From assembly GCF_009909145.1 (NCBI RefSeq), contig NZ_JAAAPJ010000013.1, forward strand, positions 248,001 to 312,000: 64,000 nt of DNA, read 5' to 3'. The notes beneath the pieces were generated by a model that ran no database searches, was not told the DNA's origin, and saw only the letters and a list, made by a program, of their open reading frames with translations. This document shows, in pieces, positions 43,788 to 52,247 of the stretch (the stretch's first letter is position 1; each line of letters begins with the position of its first letter). Source of the stretch: Corallococcus silvisoli (GTDB taxonomy: Bacteria > Myxococcota > Myxococcia > Myxococcales > Myxococcaceae). A program made the position numbers and the translations under genes.

Positions 43788-45959
43788 CTAGTACAGCTGC
43801 GCGAGCGGCAGGGCGTACTGGTCGTTGAAGAGGCGGGTGGTGGTGCCGAAGCCCGTCCAGGACACGATGGGCAGCTCCGCCTTGATGAAGAGCGCCTCCA
43901 CGAAGACGGCGATCCGCCCATCCAGCGTGCGCAGCGTCATGTCCAGGCTGCTCCCCAGGGTGAGGAACAGCGTGTTGGGGTTCGTCGGGTGCGTGGGAGA
44001 GCTCAGCGCGACGCCGATGCGGCCCTGCAACGGCAGGTCGAAGCGCACGAGGAGCACCTGGCCGCGCACGCCCACCTGGAAGCCCGGGACGCCGATGGCC
44101 ACGGACGCGAAGCCGTTCGCGGCGGTGTACGGCCCCACGTCGCCAATCAGGTCCAGCGTGATGAGGTTGCGCGTGCAGTCACGGCCGAGCGCCCCACCCA
44201 GCGACGCGTGGAGGCCCACCTCCACGGACATGCCGCCCGTGACGGTGACGGGGATGATCCACACCATGAACGTGGCGGACACCTTGGCCGCGTCCTTCTC
44301 CACGATGGGCTTGTTCTCAATGAAGGTGAAGCGCGCCGGGTAGGAGCGGTCGAACGTGTAGACGGAATAGCCAAACAGGCGCGCGCTCAGCTGCGCACGG
44401 ATGGAGGAGGTCTCCGTGGAGGCGCGGCCCTCCAGGTGCGCCACTTCCTTGCGCACGGAGCTGAACACGTTGGCGTAGATGTTCAGCTCGCTGAAGATGC
44501 TGGCGTTGGTGTCACACCAGTTGCCATTGAACGCGGTGCCGGGCGTGGTGAGCTCCCAGCCGGCCCGGAACGAATAGCCGCCACCGAAGCGGTTGTCGCC
44601 CGAGTAGCCGCTCGCGGAGAAGTCCTTCGAACGGCGCTTGGTCATCGTCGCGGGCTGCACCGGCTCCTGAAGCGTCGCCAGGTATTCCAGCAGCGCCTTG
44701 AGGTAGGTGGTCATCGCGACGGGGCTCACCGTGTAGTCCTTCAGCTCCAGCCCCTTGATCTTCAGCCGGTCCGCGTTGCGGATGAAGCTCTCCGCGCCGA
44801 AGTCGTTGCCGGTCGCCGTCAGGCACTGGCCCAGGTTCAACTCACGGCGGGGCACCATGACCGCGTCCACCATCGCCTTGTAACGGCGCGGGCTCCAGTC
44901 ACACGCCGTCACCCTGTCCGCGACGAGGCACCCCTCCGCGTCCGCCTTCACCAGCGACTCCTCCAGGGCCTGGTCCAGGCCGTACAGGCGCTCGGCGGCC
45001 TTCACGTCCAGCTCCGCCGTGCTGAGGTCGCGGCCACGCAGCGCCTCCGCCGCGCGCTGCCACCCGAGGTAGACGGCCTCGCGCTGCGTGAGCAGGGCCA
45101 CGAAGGTCTCCTGCCGCTGCTGCGACTCGTTGAGCACGTCGTCCGCCACCTTGGCGAGCGACTTGCTCATGGCCTGGTGCCACGCGTCCGACGGCAGCAC
45201 CGCCTGGCGGGCCTCCACGTTGTTCGCCTTCTTCGCCGCCTCCGACGAGAAGGAGTAGGCCTTGGTGCCCTTGGGGTACGCCCCCGGCACGAAGCGGAAG
45301 TACGCGTTCTTCTCCACGCGCGTCTTGCCGTCCCAGAGGGGCGCCAGCTTCTGGCCGTCCTTGCTGTACAGCGTGCGCTCCGCGATGCCCTTGGAGCCGT
45401 AGGCGAAGTCGAACACCGCGCGGAAGTTGTCGCCGAACGCGCCCGCGTCCTGCTCGAAGCGGCTGTAGTCGTAGTACTTCTCGTGCACGTACTCCTGGCA
45501 CGAGCGCGCCACGATGCCGTTGCCGTCCCACTCCTCGCGCTGCTTGTTGTACGCCTGCTCCGCCTTGGTGAGGTTCTTGTAACCCTTGCGCGCCAGCACC
45601 TGGCCGCGCTGCACCTGCCCCAGCACCGTCTCATCCGAGCCGGAGAAGAGCGTGTCGGTGACGGGGTCGTCCTGCACCGCCACCTGCTCCACGCCGCCGC
45701 CCATGCTGTCGGGCACGAGCGCGTTGCGCTTGGGCGCTACCTCGTAGCGGGCCTTCCACTCCGACTCCAGCAACCCCTGGCAGGACCCGTCGTTGACCTT
45801 GCCGCACTCGGAGGCGCGGTAGTCCACGTCGGTGCACTGGGTCAGCGTCGGCTGGGGGCAGTCGGCCGCCAGCGCCTGGGGCGCCGCCAGCGTCACGGTG
45901 GACAACACGGCCCACCGCACGGGGCGCGGCAGCCGGAAGGGAGTTCTGCGCAAGCTCAT
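43788..45959 (-). CDS. Large secreted protein, partner of the lipid-transfer-like protein
   Basis: This 723-aa protein has a signal peptide (AVLSTVTLAAPQALAADC). The middle (about 100-420) is helical and charged. The C-terminal 260 residues are beta-rich with amphipathic strands (SATFMVWIIPVTVTGGMSVEV, ASVAIGVPGFQVGVRGQVLLV, RIAVFVEALFIKAELPIV), so a barrel or large beta-sheet domain is plausible. Seven or more Cys are present. I know no named family. ATG at 45959 follows GAGG; it is the first gene of the two-gene operon with the lipid-transfer-like protein. A role in binding or moving hydrophobic cargo is inference from the partner. Confidence 0.75.
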   Translation of the reverse strand: MSLRRTPFRLPRPVRWAVLSTVTLAAPQALAADCPQPTLTQCTDVDYRASECGKVNDGSCQGLLESEWKARYEVAPKRNALVPDSMGGGVEQVAVQDDPVTDTLFSGSDETVLGQVQRGQVLARKGYKNLTKAEQAYNKQREEWDGNGIVARSCQEYVHEKYYDYSRFEQDAGAFGDNFRAVFDFAYGSKGIAERTLYSKDGQKLAPLWDGKTRVEKNAYFRFVPGAYPKGTKAYSFSSEAAKKANNVEARQAVLPSDAWHQAMSKSLAKVADDVLNESQQRQETFVALLTQREAVYLGWQRAAEALRGRDLSTAELDVKAAERLYGLDQALEESLVKADAEGCLVADRVTACDWSPRRYKAMVDAVMVPRRELNLGQCLTATGNDFGAESFIRNADRLKIKGLELKDYTVSPVAMTTYLKALLEYLATLQEPVQPATMTKRRSKDFSASGYSGDNRFGGGYSFRAGWELTTPGTAFNGNWCDTNASIFSELNIYANVFSSVRKEVAHLEGRASTETSSIRAQLSARLFGYSVYTFDRSYPARFTFIENKPIVEKDAAKVSATFMVWIIPVTVTGGMSVEVGLHASLGGALGRDCTRNLITLDLIGDVGPYTAANGFASVAIGVPGFQVGVRGQVLLVRFDLPLQGRIGVALSSPTHPTNPNTLFLTLGSSLDMTLRTLDGRIAVFVEALFIKAELPIVSWTGFGTTTRLFNDQYALPLAQLY

Positions 45960-46332
45960 GGAAACCTCATCCTGGGGAGTGCGACGGGCCAGGACGGCCC
46001 GCCGGTCGCGGGAGCCCCTGAGCACGTGGCGTGCCGAGCCTTCCCGGCGCGCGCTCCAGAGAGGACGCAGTCAGGCGATGAGGACGCCCAGACCACACGA
46101 GGCATCACACGCGTTGCTCGCGAGGCAACGACAGACATCCAGACACCGCCAGCCCGGGATGCCCCCGGCGGCGAGCCGTGTTTCACGCGAGGGGGAGCAC
46201 GTCCTACCCCTCCCCGCCCGCCTGGCGGCCAGGGGAGAGGGGCCCCCGGGCTGATGGGGGCCATGCCCTTGGGTGAAGCCGGGCCGCTTTCGTCCTTCCG
46301 GCCCCCCCGGATTTGTGGTGTGAACCGCCCCC
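45960..46332. other. 373-base divergent intergenic region
   Basis: This lies between the 723-aa secreted-protein gene (minus) and the isocitrate dehydrogenase gene (plus) and must hold both promoters. A GGCCCC/GGGGCC inverted repeat lies around 46237-46260. No convincing coding frame and no consensus -35/-10 pair were found. Confidence 0.45.
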
Positions 46333-47340
46333 ATGGCGAACACGCGCACTGTGACGGTCATCAACGGCGACGGCATTGGCCCGGAAGTCTCGGCGGCCAC
46401 CATTCGCGTCCTCGAAGCCCTCAAGGTCCCCCTGGAGTTCGAGTTCAAGGACGCGGGCGCGGAGGTCGTGGCCAAGTTCGGCACCAACCTCCCCCACGAG
46501 ACGGTGGAGGCGGTCCTCCGCAGCGGCGTGGCCCTCAAGGGCCCCACCGGCACCGTGGTGGGCGGCGGCCTGCCGTCCGCGAACGTGGGCCTGCGCAAGC
46601 GGCTGGACCTGTACTCCTCCCTGCGCCCGGTGAAGAGCGTCCCCAACGTCAAGACGCGCTACGAGAACGTGGACGTGGTGGTGGTGCGTGAGAACACCGA
46701 GGACCTGTACGCCGGCCTGGAGCACATCATCGTGCCGGGCGTCGTGGAGTCCCTGAAGATCATCACGGAGAAGGCCTCCACGCGCATCGCGCGCTTCGCC
46801 TTCGAGTACGCCAAGAAGAACGGCCGCAAGAAGGTGTCCGCCATCCACAAGGCGAACATCATGAAGCTGTCGGACGGCCTCTTCCTGGACTGCTGCCGCA
46901 AGGTCGGCCGCGAGTTCCCTGAGATCGCCTACGACGAGGTCATCGTCGACAACCTCTGCATGCAGCTGGTGAAGGACCCGACCCGCTTCGACGTGATGGT
47001 GCTGGAGAACCTGTACGGCGACATCGTCAGCGACCTGTGCGCGGGCCTGGTGGGCGGCCTGGGCATGGTGCCGGGCGCCAACATCGGCGAGCGCACCGCC
47101 GTCTTCGAGGCCGTGCACGGCACCGCCCCGGACATCGCGGGCAAGGGCATCGCGAACCCCACCGCGCTGATGATGTCCGCGGTGATGATGCTGGAGTGGC
47201 TGGACCTGAAGGAAGAGGCCCGCCGCATGTCCGGCGCCATCCAGAAGGTCTACGGCGGCGACGTGAAGGTGCGCACCGGCGACCTGGGCGGCAGCGCCAC
47301 CACGCGCGAGTTCACCGACGCCATCATCGCCGCGCTGTAG
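46333..47340 (+). CDS. NAD-dependent isocitrate dehydrogenase (IDH3-like)
   Basis: This 335-aa enzyme oxidatively decarboxylates isocitrate to 2-oxoglutarate in the TCA cycle. The order VINGDGIGPEV, LRKRLDLYSSLRPVKS, RENTEDLYAGLEH, FEYAKKNGRKKVSAIHKANI, NLYGDIVSDLCAGLVGGLG and FEAVHGTAPDIAGKGIANPT is close to mitochondrial IDH3. It lacks the NADP-specificity features of Icd, and the GLEH step argues against 3-isopropylmalate dehydrogenase, though that family is homologous. Single gene, ending in a strong hairpin shared with the convergent SUI1 gene. Confidence 0.9.
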   Translation: MANTRTVTVINGDGIGPEVSAATIRVLEALKVPLEFEFKDAGAEVVAKFGTNLPHETVEAVLRSGVALKGPTGTVVGGGLPSANVGLRKRLDLYSSLRPVKSVPNVKTRYENVDVVVVRENTEDLYAGLEHIIVPGVVESLKIITEKASTRIARFAFEYAKKNGRKKVSAIHKANIMKLSDGLFLDCCRKVGREFPEIAYDEVIVDNLCMQLVKDPTRFDVMVLENLYGDIVSDLCAGLVGGLGMVPGANIGERTAVFEAVHGTAPDIAGKGIANPTALMMSAVMMLEWLDLKEEARRMSGAIQKVYGGDVKVRTGDLGGSATTREFTDAIIAAL

Positions 47341-47355
47341 TCCTGGCGGCGGTTC

Positions 47356-47380
47356 CCCGGGTGGAGGCCCTCCACCCGGG
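47356..47380. terminator. Strong 11-bp hairpin between convergent genes
   Basis: Bases 47356-47366 pair perfectly with 47370-47380 around a three-base loop. It lies 16 bases after the dehydrogenase stop and 18 bases beyond the stop of the oppositely oriented SUI1-like gene. No U-tract is present on either side, but position and stability suggest a bidirectional end signal. Confidence 0.6.
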
Positions 47381-47397
47381 ACGTCCCACCGGCGCCG

Positions 47398-47775
47398 TCA
47401 GCCGACGATGACCTTGCGGACGCCCCGCGCTTCCAGGAGCGCGGGGAGCCGTTCGCGCTGGTCGCCCTGCAACACCAGCGCGTCCTCCTCCACCACGCCG
47501 CCGCAGCCCAGGCCGCCCTTGAGCGCCTTGAGCCAGGTGTCGAGCTGGGCCGCGGGCAGCCCCAGCTGCTCCACCACCGTCACCTCCTTGCCGCCCCGGC
47601 CCTTGCGCTCCATGCGCACCACGGCGCGCGCGGGGCCCTTGGGTTCGGGCCTCTCCCGGGGAGGCGGCGGAGGCGGCCCCGCGGGCAGCGCCTCGCGCTG
47701 CGCGGACAGGGCGGCGAAGGGGTTGTTGAAGGGCCCCGGCGGCGGGGCCTCCTCCTTCTTGTCGCGCTTGCCCAT
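47398..47775 (-). CDS. yciH: SUI1/YciH-family translation factor-like protein
   Basis: This 125-aa protein has a Pro-rich lead (about 1-50) and a C-terminal SUI1/eIF1 fold (about 52-125): VVRMERKGRGGKEVTVVEQL, then LKALKGGLGCGGVV, and a closing strand with RKVIVG. Bacterial YciH is related to eIF1 and can influence start-site fidelity; its role is not essential and not well settled. It starts 20 bases downstream of the VKOR gene and is probably cotranscribed with it. Confidence 0.88.
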   Translation of the reverse strand: MGKRDKKEEAPPPGPFNNPFAALSAQREALPAGPPPPPPRERPEPKGPARAVVRMERKGRGGKEVTVVEQLGLPAAQLDTWLKALKGGLGCGGVVEEDALVLQGDQRERLPALLEARGVRKVIVG

Positions 47776-47795
47776 GGCGTGCGGCGCCCCCTCCC

Positions 47796-49196
47796 TTACG
47801 GGTGGGCGTGGCCCTCGTGGCCGTTGCCCGCGCCGCGCGCGCGGGGGGGCGGCAGGGTGGCGAAGGCGGGGGCGTTGGTGTTTCCGGCCGCCAGCACCAT
47901 CGCGTAGATGAACGCCGCGGACGGGGGCACCTCCCGGCCGTTCACCAGCACCAGCGGCGTGCCCTGGATGTTGTACTTCAGGGCGTACTCGACGTCCTGG
48001 CGCAGCTTGCCGATGGTCTCCGGCGCGGACATGCACGCCTCCAGCTGCGGGCGCGCCACGGAGCCGGAGCTGGCGATCTCCATCACCTTGTCGGTGTCCA
48101 GGAAGGCCTGCGCGGCGAACAGCTTCTCGCGCAGCGTCCAGAAGTCCTTCGCGCCCTCCAGGCACACCGTGGCGCGAGCGGCGGCGCAGCGCACGCTGAG
48201 CGCGTCCGGCCCGCGGTTGGGGATGGCCGGGTTGCACTGGCCATCCAGGGGGAACTGGCGTGCCTCCACGGACAGCATGCCCGCGGGGGCGTGCTTCTTG
48301 ATGAGGGCCAGCTCCTCCACCAGCGCCTTGCAGTGGGGGCACTTGCTGTCGGTCCACTCCAGCACCTTCACCGGCGCGTCCGCGGGACCGAAGAGCGTGC
48401 GCGGCGAGTAGGCGGCGATCTTCGGCGTGGCGGCCCGGTACATGGCGAGCACGTCCGAGATGAACTGCAGCTGATCCGGCGGGAGGCTGGCGAGGAACGC
48501 CTCCAGCGTGGCCGGCGGCGGGGGCGCGGACGGCACGTCCGGGCTGGAGGTGCCCGGCGACGTCGCCGGAGTGGACGCCACGGGCGGCAGGAAGGCGCCC
48601 GCCTTCGGCGCGTGAGGGGTGGCCCGGCCGGGCATCTGCATGGCGACGAAGGCGACGATGGCGAGGCCCACGGTCCACTTGAGCGTGTCGCCCCACTCAC
48701 CCGCCTGGGGCAGCAGGGCGCCGGGCAGGCCACGCCACGCGACGCCCGCGAAGGCCAGCACCAGCGCGTAGGTCCCCATGCAGGTGGGGCACACCACGCC
48801 CAGGCGGGCGCTGACGATGGCGAAGACGGCCACGGACCCCACGCCCGCGAGCGCCAGCAGGCGCAGGCCGTTGGCGGCGGGACGCACGGTGCGGCCCGCC
48901 TTGGCCCACGCGAGGTACAGCGCGGCGAGCCCCACGGCGGTCAGCCCCCACACCAGCCCCAGGCCGGCGATGGGGACGCCCAGCGTGTCGTGCACGGCGC
49001 TGGCGAAGTCGGAGTTCCAGACGGTCTCGCAGTTGACGTGCTCGCTGATGCCGCAGCTGGTGGAGCCGCCGGCGCGCAGCGTGAGCAGCTCCACCCATTG
49101 GTACACGGCGAGAGCGCTGGTGAGGATGCCCAGGACCAGCAGCGCGAGTGCGCCACGGGTGGGGACGGGGGCCGGGGTCGGGGCCTTCTTGCTCAT
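47796..49196 (-). CDS. VKOR-thioredoxin fusion (disulfide bond formation)
   Basis: This 466-aa protein fuses a vitamin K epoxide reductase membrane domain to a DsbA-like thioredoxin domain. The VKOR part (about 15-190) has Cys48 and Cys56 in the loop and Cys136/Cys139 in VCPTCMG near the quinone site, with about five hydrophobic helices. After a Pro/Ser linker, the thioredoxin part (about 265-440) has CPHC at 286-289 and the cis-Pro region QGTPLVLVNG. The pair would oxidise exported proteins and pass electrons to quinone, replacing DsbB/DsbA. The C-terminus is His-rich. ATGA overlap with the cupin gene upstream. Confidence 0.92.
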   Translation of the reverse strand: MSKKAPTPAPVPTRGALALLVLGILTSALAVYQWVELLTLRAGGSTSCGISEHVNCETVWNSDFASAVHDTLGVPIAGLGLVWGLTAVGLAALYLAWAKAGRTVRPAANGLRLLALAGVGSVAVFAIVSARLGVVCPTCMGTYALVLAFAGVAWRGLPGALLPQAGEWGDTLKWTVGLAIVAFVAMQMPGRATPHAPKAGAFLPPVASTPATSPGTSSPDVPSAPPPPATLEAFLASLPPDQLQFISDVLAMYRAATPKIAAYSPRTLFGPADAPVKVLEWTDSKCPHCKALVEELALIKKHAPAGMLSVEARQFPLDGQCNPAIPNRGPDALSVRCAAARATVCLEGAKDFWTLREKLFAAQAFLDTDKVMEIASSGSVARPQLEACMSAPETIGKLRQDVEYALKYNIQGTPLVLVNGREVPPSAAFIYAMVLAAGNTNAPAFATLPPPRARGAGNGHEGHAHP

Positions 49197-49519
49197 GCGT
49201 GCTCCGGAGGCGGGGTCATCAAGACGAGGAGGCGGGCGTTGTCCGGGCCGTCATTGACGACGCCGTGTTCGGAGCCCGCCGGGGCGAAGAGGGTGGCACC
49301 GGCGCCATGCGTGGCTTCCTCGTCGCCGATGCGGAAGCGGCAGCTTCCCTCCAGCACGAGGTATACCTTGTCGGACGTGGCATGCCGGTGGGGCTTCTGC
49401 GCCTGGCCCGGGGCCAGGCAGTAGACGTCGAGGAAGAAGCGACCGGACTGGAAGACGGAGTGCTTCTGGAGCTTCTCGGGGGAGAAGCCCTGGAAGGCCG
49501 CAAGCTGCTTCACATCCAT
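49193..49519 (-). CDS. Small cupin-domain protein
   Basis: This 108-aa single-domain cupin has metal-site His residues in KPHRHATSDKVYLVLEG and HGVVND. The fold is complete from FFLDVYCLAPGQ to ARLLVLMTPP. Function is not predictable from the domain alone. Its stop overlaps the start of the VKOR gene by four bases (ATGA), so the two are translationally coupled; a redox-related role is a guess from context. Confidence 0.88.
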   Translation of the reverse strand: MDVKQLAAFQGFSPEKLQKHSVFQSGRFFLDVYCLAPGQAQKPHRHATSDKVYLVLEGSCRFRIGDEEATHGAGATLFAPAGSEHGVVNDGPDNARLLVLMTPPPEHA

Positions 49520-49557
49520 CGTGGCATTCGCTCCTGCGCCTCTATATAGCGACGGGC

Positions 49558-50637
49558 ATGGAACCGCTGACGCTGCATTTTGTTCACGAGCAGGCGGGTG
49601 CCCGCTTCATTCCGGTGGGTGGCCGTGAAGTGGTGGCCGGGTATGGAGACGTGGGCGCGGAGTATGGCGCGGCGCGCGACGCCGTGGCACTCCACGATGC
49701 GTCCTACCGCGAAATCCTCCGGATAACTGGGGAGGATCGCGCCTCCTTCCTTCACGGCATGGTGACCCAGGAGGTGAAGAACCTCCCGGTGGGCTCGGCC
49801 GCCTACGCCGCCTTCATCACGGTGAAGGGCGCCATGGTGGGGGACGCGCGCATCCTCAAGCGGGCGGACGACCTCCTGTTGGACCTGGAGCCCGGCCTGG
49901 GCGCCAAGGTGCGGGAGTTCCTGGACAAGTACCTCATCTCCGAGGACGCGGAGCTGCACGACGGCACCCCGGAGCTGGGCTGGCTCAAGCTGCTCGGTCC
50001 CCGGACGGCCCAGGTGCTGGCCGCTGTCCCGGGGGGCCCCCTGGAGCCGCCGGCGCCGCTCTCGAGCCGCCGGGCGACGGTGGCGGGGCAGGATGTGTGG
50101 CTGGTGGGGACGGCGCTGCCGGGCGGGCTGTCCGGGGTGGACGTGCTGGTGCCGCGCGCAGGGTTGGAGGCGGTGTGGACGGCGCTCGCACAGGCGGGCG
50201 AGGCGCACGGGCTGAAGCCGCTGGGGTTCGACGCGCTGGAGCTGGTGCGGGTGGAGGCGGGGGTGCCGCGCTACGGGCAGGACATGGTGGACACCACCAT
50301 TCCGCTGGAGGCGAACCTCACGAACGCCATCGCGTACAACAAGGGTTGCTACATCGGGCAGGAGGTCATCGCCCGGGCCACCTTCCGGGGGCACATGAAC
50401 CGGAAGCTCGCGGGGCTGCTCCTGGGCGAGGCGGACGTGGCGCCCGGCACGGAGCTGCGCCGGGGGGAGAAGAAGGTGGGTTGGGTGACGAGCGTGGTGC
50501 GCTCGCCGGTGAAGGGCCAGCGGGTGGCGCTGGGGTACGTGCACCGCGACTCACTGGAGCCGGGCACGGAGCTGACGCTGGCGGGGGACGCGGGCACCGT
50601 CACCGTGGCCGCCCTGCCCTTCATCGCCACGCCGTAG
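49558..50637 (+). CDS. ygfZ: YgfZ/GcvT-family folate-binding protein
   Basis: This 359-aa protein belongs to the YgfZ/IbaG-associated tetrahydrofolate-binding family needed for repair or assembly of some Fe-S enzymes. NKGCYIGQEVIARATFRG is the defining motif with the conserved Cys. The GcvT-like core is visible in FLHGMVTQEVKNL, GWLKLLGPRTAQVL and ALELVRVEAGVPRYGQDM. The C-terminal barrel ends with KKVGWVTSVVRSP and ALGYVHRD. It is complete and divergent from the cupin-VKOR-SUI1 operon (38 bases between starts). Confidence 0.92.
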   Translation: MEPLTLHFVHEQAGARFIPVGGREVVAGYGDVGAEYGAARDAVALHDASYREILRITGEDRASFLHGMVTQEVKNLPVGSAAYAAFITVKGAMVGDARILKRADDLLLDLEPGLGAKVREFLDKYLISEDAELHDGTPELGWLKLLGPRTAQVLAAVPGGPLEPPAPLSSRRATVAGQDVWLVGTALPGGLSGVDVLVPRAGLEAVWTALAQAGEAHGLKPLGFDALELVRVEAGVPRYGQDMVDTTIPLEANLTNAIAYNKGCYIGQEVIARATFRGHMNRKLAGLLLGEADVAPGTELRRGEKKVGWVTSVVRSPVKGQRVALGYVHRDSLEPGTELTLAGDAGTVTVAALPFIATP

Positions 50638-50697
50638 GGCGGGACTTCGCAGCGACCGCCCAGGGAGGAACAGGCCCGGGCGCGTCGCGGTCATTGT

Positions 50698-51039
50698 CTA
50701 CCGCACCGACAATGACTCACGAAACCCATCCATCATCCTCCAAAACACCTCCCACGCCTCCTCCTCGGTTTTCGTGGACCTGAGGACAGCGGAAACCGGG
50801 CCACAGGCCGCACTCCACCCTTGCGTCCGGTAGAGATACCTCGCGAACTGCTGAGTGAAATCAGCAACAATCCCTTGCACCCCCTGATCGCTCAACGCCA
50901 TGGAATAGCCACGCAGAAAACTCTCCAGGCTTCGCAGCTGATCACCGCGCCGAGAATTATCCACAGCAGAAACCAGCTCCGGATATTTCCGAGCCTCATC
51001 AAGCACGCTAAAGATATCTCGCATAGGCGACTCAAACAT
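50698..51039 (-). CDS. Small protein, possibly immunity-like
   Basis: This 113-aa protein has markedly lower GC and different codon use from neighbours. MRDIFSVLDEARKYP and LRSLESFLRGYSMAL match in outline a group of small proteins (DIFxxL..RP..., FLxGYxxA) often seen beside polymorphic toxins or as orphan immunity genes. No signal or membrane segment; one Cys (AACGP). It is the last gene of a four-gene minus-strand cassette, 29 bases after the zinc-ribbon gene. An M6 start is possible. No toxin gene is present in the window. Confidence 0.6.
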   Translation of the reverse strand: MFESPMRDIFSVLDEARKYPELVSAVDNSRRGDQLRSLESFLRGYSMALSDQGVQGIVADFTQQFARYLYRTQGWSAACGPVSAVLRSTKTEEEAWEVFWRMMDGFRESLSVR

Positions 51040-51068
51040 AGCTCAGCCTGATGCACCGGCCGAAGCCA

Positions 51069-51602
51069 TCAAGAGCCCTCCGCTTCCCCGAGCAGCCAGA
51101 CCTCCGTGCCCAAGGGCACATCCTGCTTCGACAGCGTCTGGAAGCAGAGCACGTGATGAACATGCCGCACCCGGGCCCCGCCCGAAAGAAGCGGGACCTG
51201 AGCCAATGCGTCGGCATGCAGCACGCCACCCTCTGGCCTCCGCAACGCCACGTGGAGCGACACCTGCGACCGCTCCCCCAGGTCCACGTCGGGAACAACG
51301 AGGAGTCCACGCCGCTCGATGGCGAAGGACTGCTCGACCACCAGCAGCAGGCGGGCCCCGTGCGCCGGAGGCTCTCGGAGCGTCGGGGCGTCGACCTCGC
51401 TGGCGGTAATGCGACAGAGCCGGACAGCGTCCGAACATCCATCGCACTGGATGCCGACAGAGGTCCGTCCTGAATGGAGGGTGTATTGAATCTGGAGCGG
51501 TGCACCACAGCGCGGACAAAGCACCGTGTCGGGAAGTGGCTCCCTCAGCGCAACCTTGCGCTCCAGCTCCTCCCAGTCCCGGGGCTGCTCTGGCGATGTC
51601 AT
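51069..51602 (-). CDS. Zinc-ribbon protein of unknown function
   Basis: This 177-aa protein has two Cys pairs, CPRCG near residue 30 and CDGC near residue 54, forming a likely zinc ribbon. A further Cys lies in RLCRIT. The rest (LLLVVEQSFAIERRGLLVV.., SLHVALRRPEGGVLHADALA..) looks beta-rich. I do not recognise a family. The ATG at 51602 (MTSPEQPRDWEELERK) is chosen over a codon at 51620. Third gene of the cassette, 25 bases after the membrane-protein gene. Confidence 0.65.
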   Translation of the reverse strand: MTSPEQPRDWEELERKVALREPLPDTVLCPRCGAPLQIQYTLHSGRTSVGIQCDGCSDAVRLCRITASEVDAPTLREPPAHGARLLLVVEQSFAIERRGLLVVPDVDLGERSQVSLHVALRRPEGGVLHADALAQVPLLSGGARVRHVHHVLCFQTLSKQDVPLGTEVWLLGEAEGS

Positions 51603-51627
51603 GAGGAGCCAGGATACCAAGGCGCCG

Positions 51628-51858
51628 TCAACGAGGCTTCTCCGGTGGGGCCTCGCGTGCCCGGCGACGTCCCCGCTCCACCAGCGAGAACACCCCCGCG
51701 AGGAGGAGCAGCAGCAACGGACCCGTCAGAGCGCCCAACACGACACCCGCCAGCAGGCCGCCCACCGCCCACCCGACTCCAGACGCGAAGCCCCACACCG
51801 CGCCCATCGCGCCTCCGACCACGGCGCCCGTGAGGATGACGGGTTCGATGAGGTTCAT
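51628..51858 (-). CDS. Small Gly-rich membrane protein
   Basis: This 76-aa protein has two hydrophobic stretches (VILTGAVVGGAMGAVWGFASGV and LLAGVVLGALTGPLLLLLLAGVF) with GxxxG-type spacing, then a basic tail (RGRRRAREAPPEKPR). It should be an inner-membrane hairpin with the tail inside. The ATG at 51858 overlaps the stop of the upstream lipoprotein gene (ATGA), so they are coupled. No known family; holin-like or structural roles are possible but unsupported. Confidence 0.6.
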   Translation of the reverse strand: MNLIEPVILTGAVVGGAMGAVWGFASGVGWAVGGLLAGVVLGALTGPLLLLLLAGVFSLVERGRRRAREAPPEKPR

Positions 51859-52139
51859 CCGGGATTGGCGTCGCAGTAGACGTACTTCGTCCCGGGAGAG
51901 CAGCCCGCGGTGGCGCACTGCGGATCCTTCGCCGCCTTCTGGTCCGCTTCAATGAGCGCCTGGAGGTCGTCGCCGTTCGCGCACGACAGGCAGGTCACCT
52001 TCGGCTCCGTCCCTCCGCAGCAGCCGCAGCCACAGGCGACGTAGGTGGCGCCGCAGTCCAGCGCCTTCGGCCGCTTCTCAGCGGTCTGACATCCCGACCC
52101 CATCAGGCCCGCCAGCAGCAGCGGCAAGAGCATTCGCAT
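51855..52139 (-). CDS. Small Cys-rich lipoprotein
   Basis: This 94-aa protein has a lipoprotein signal (MLLPLLLAGLMGSGCQTA). The mature part has ten Cys (ALDCGATYVACGCGCCGG, VTCLSCANG, QCATAGCSPG, VYCDANPG), dense enough to suggest disulfides or metal binding at the surface. It opens the four-gene cassette; ATGA overlap couples it to the membrane-protein gene. A second start (52133) is possible. Upstream DNA is AT-rich and shared with the divergent DUF6289-like gene. Confidence 0.68.
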   Translation of the reverse strand: MRMLLPLLLAGLMGSGCQTAEKRPKALDCGATYVACGCGCCGGTEPKVTCLSCANGDDLQALIEADQKAAKDPQCATAGCSPGTKYVYCDANPG

Positions 52140-52247
52140 GGGGAGAGCCTAGACGACCCAAGCCCTCTTGAGAGGATGGGTACTGGATGAGTTCCCAGAC
52201 ACAAGCGAGACAGAGTAGCAACTCACAAAATCCGACCAAGACAAAAC

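Noticed and set aside
41829..46691. About 1600-codon plus-strand open frame across the lipid-transfer-like operon
   Set aside because: Composition is Arg/Leu/His/Val shadow-type. It runs over two well-formed minus-strand genes with signal peptides and into the isocitrate dehydrogenase gene.
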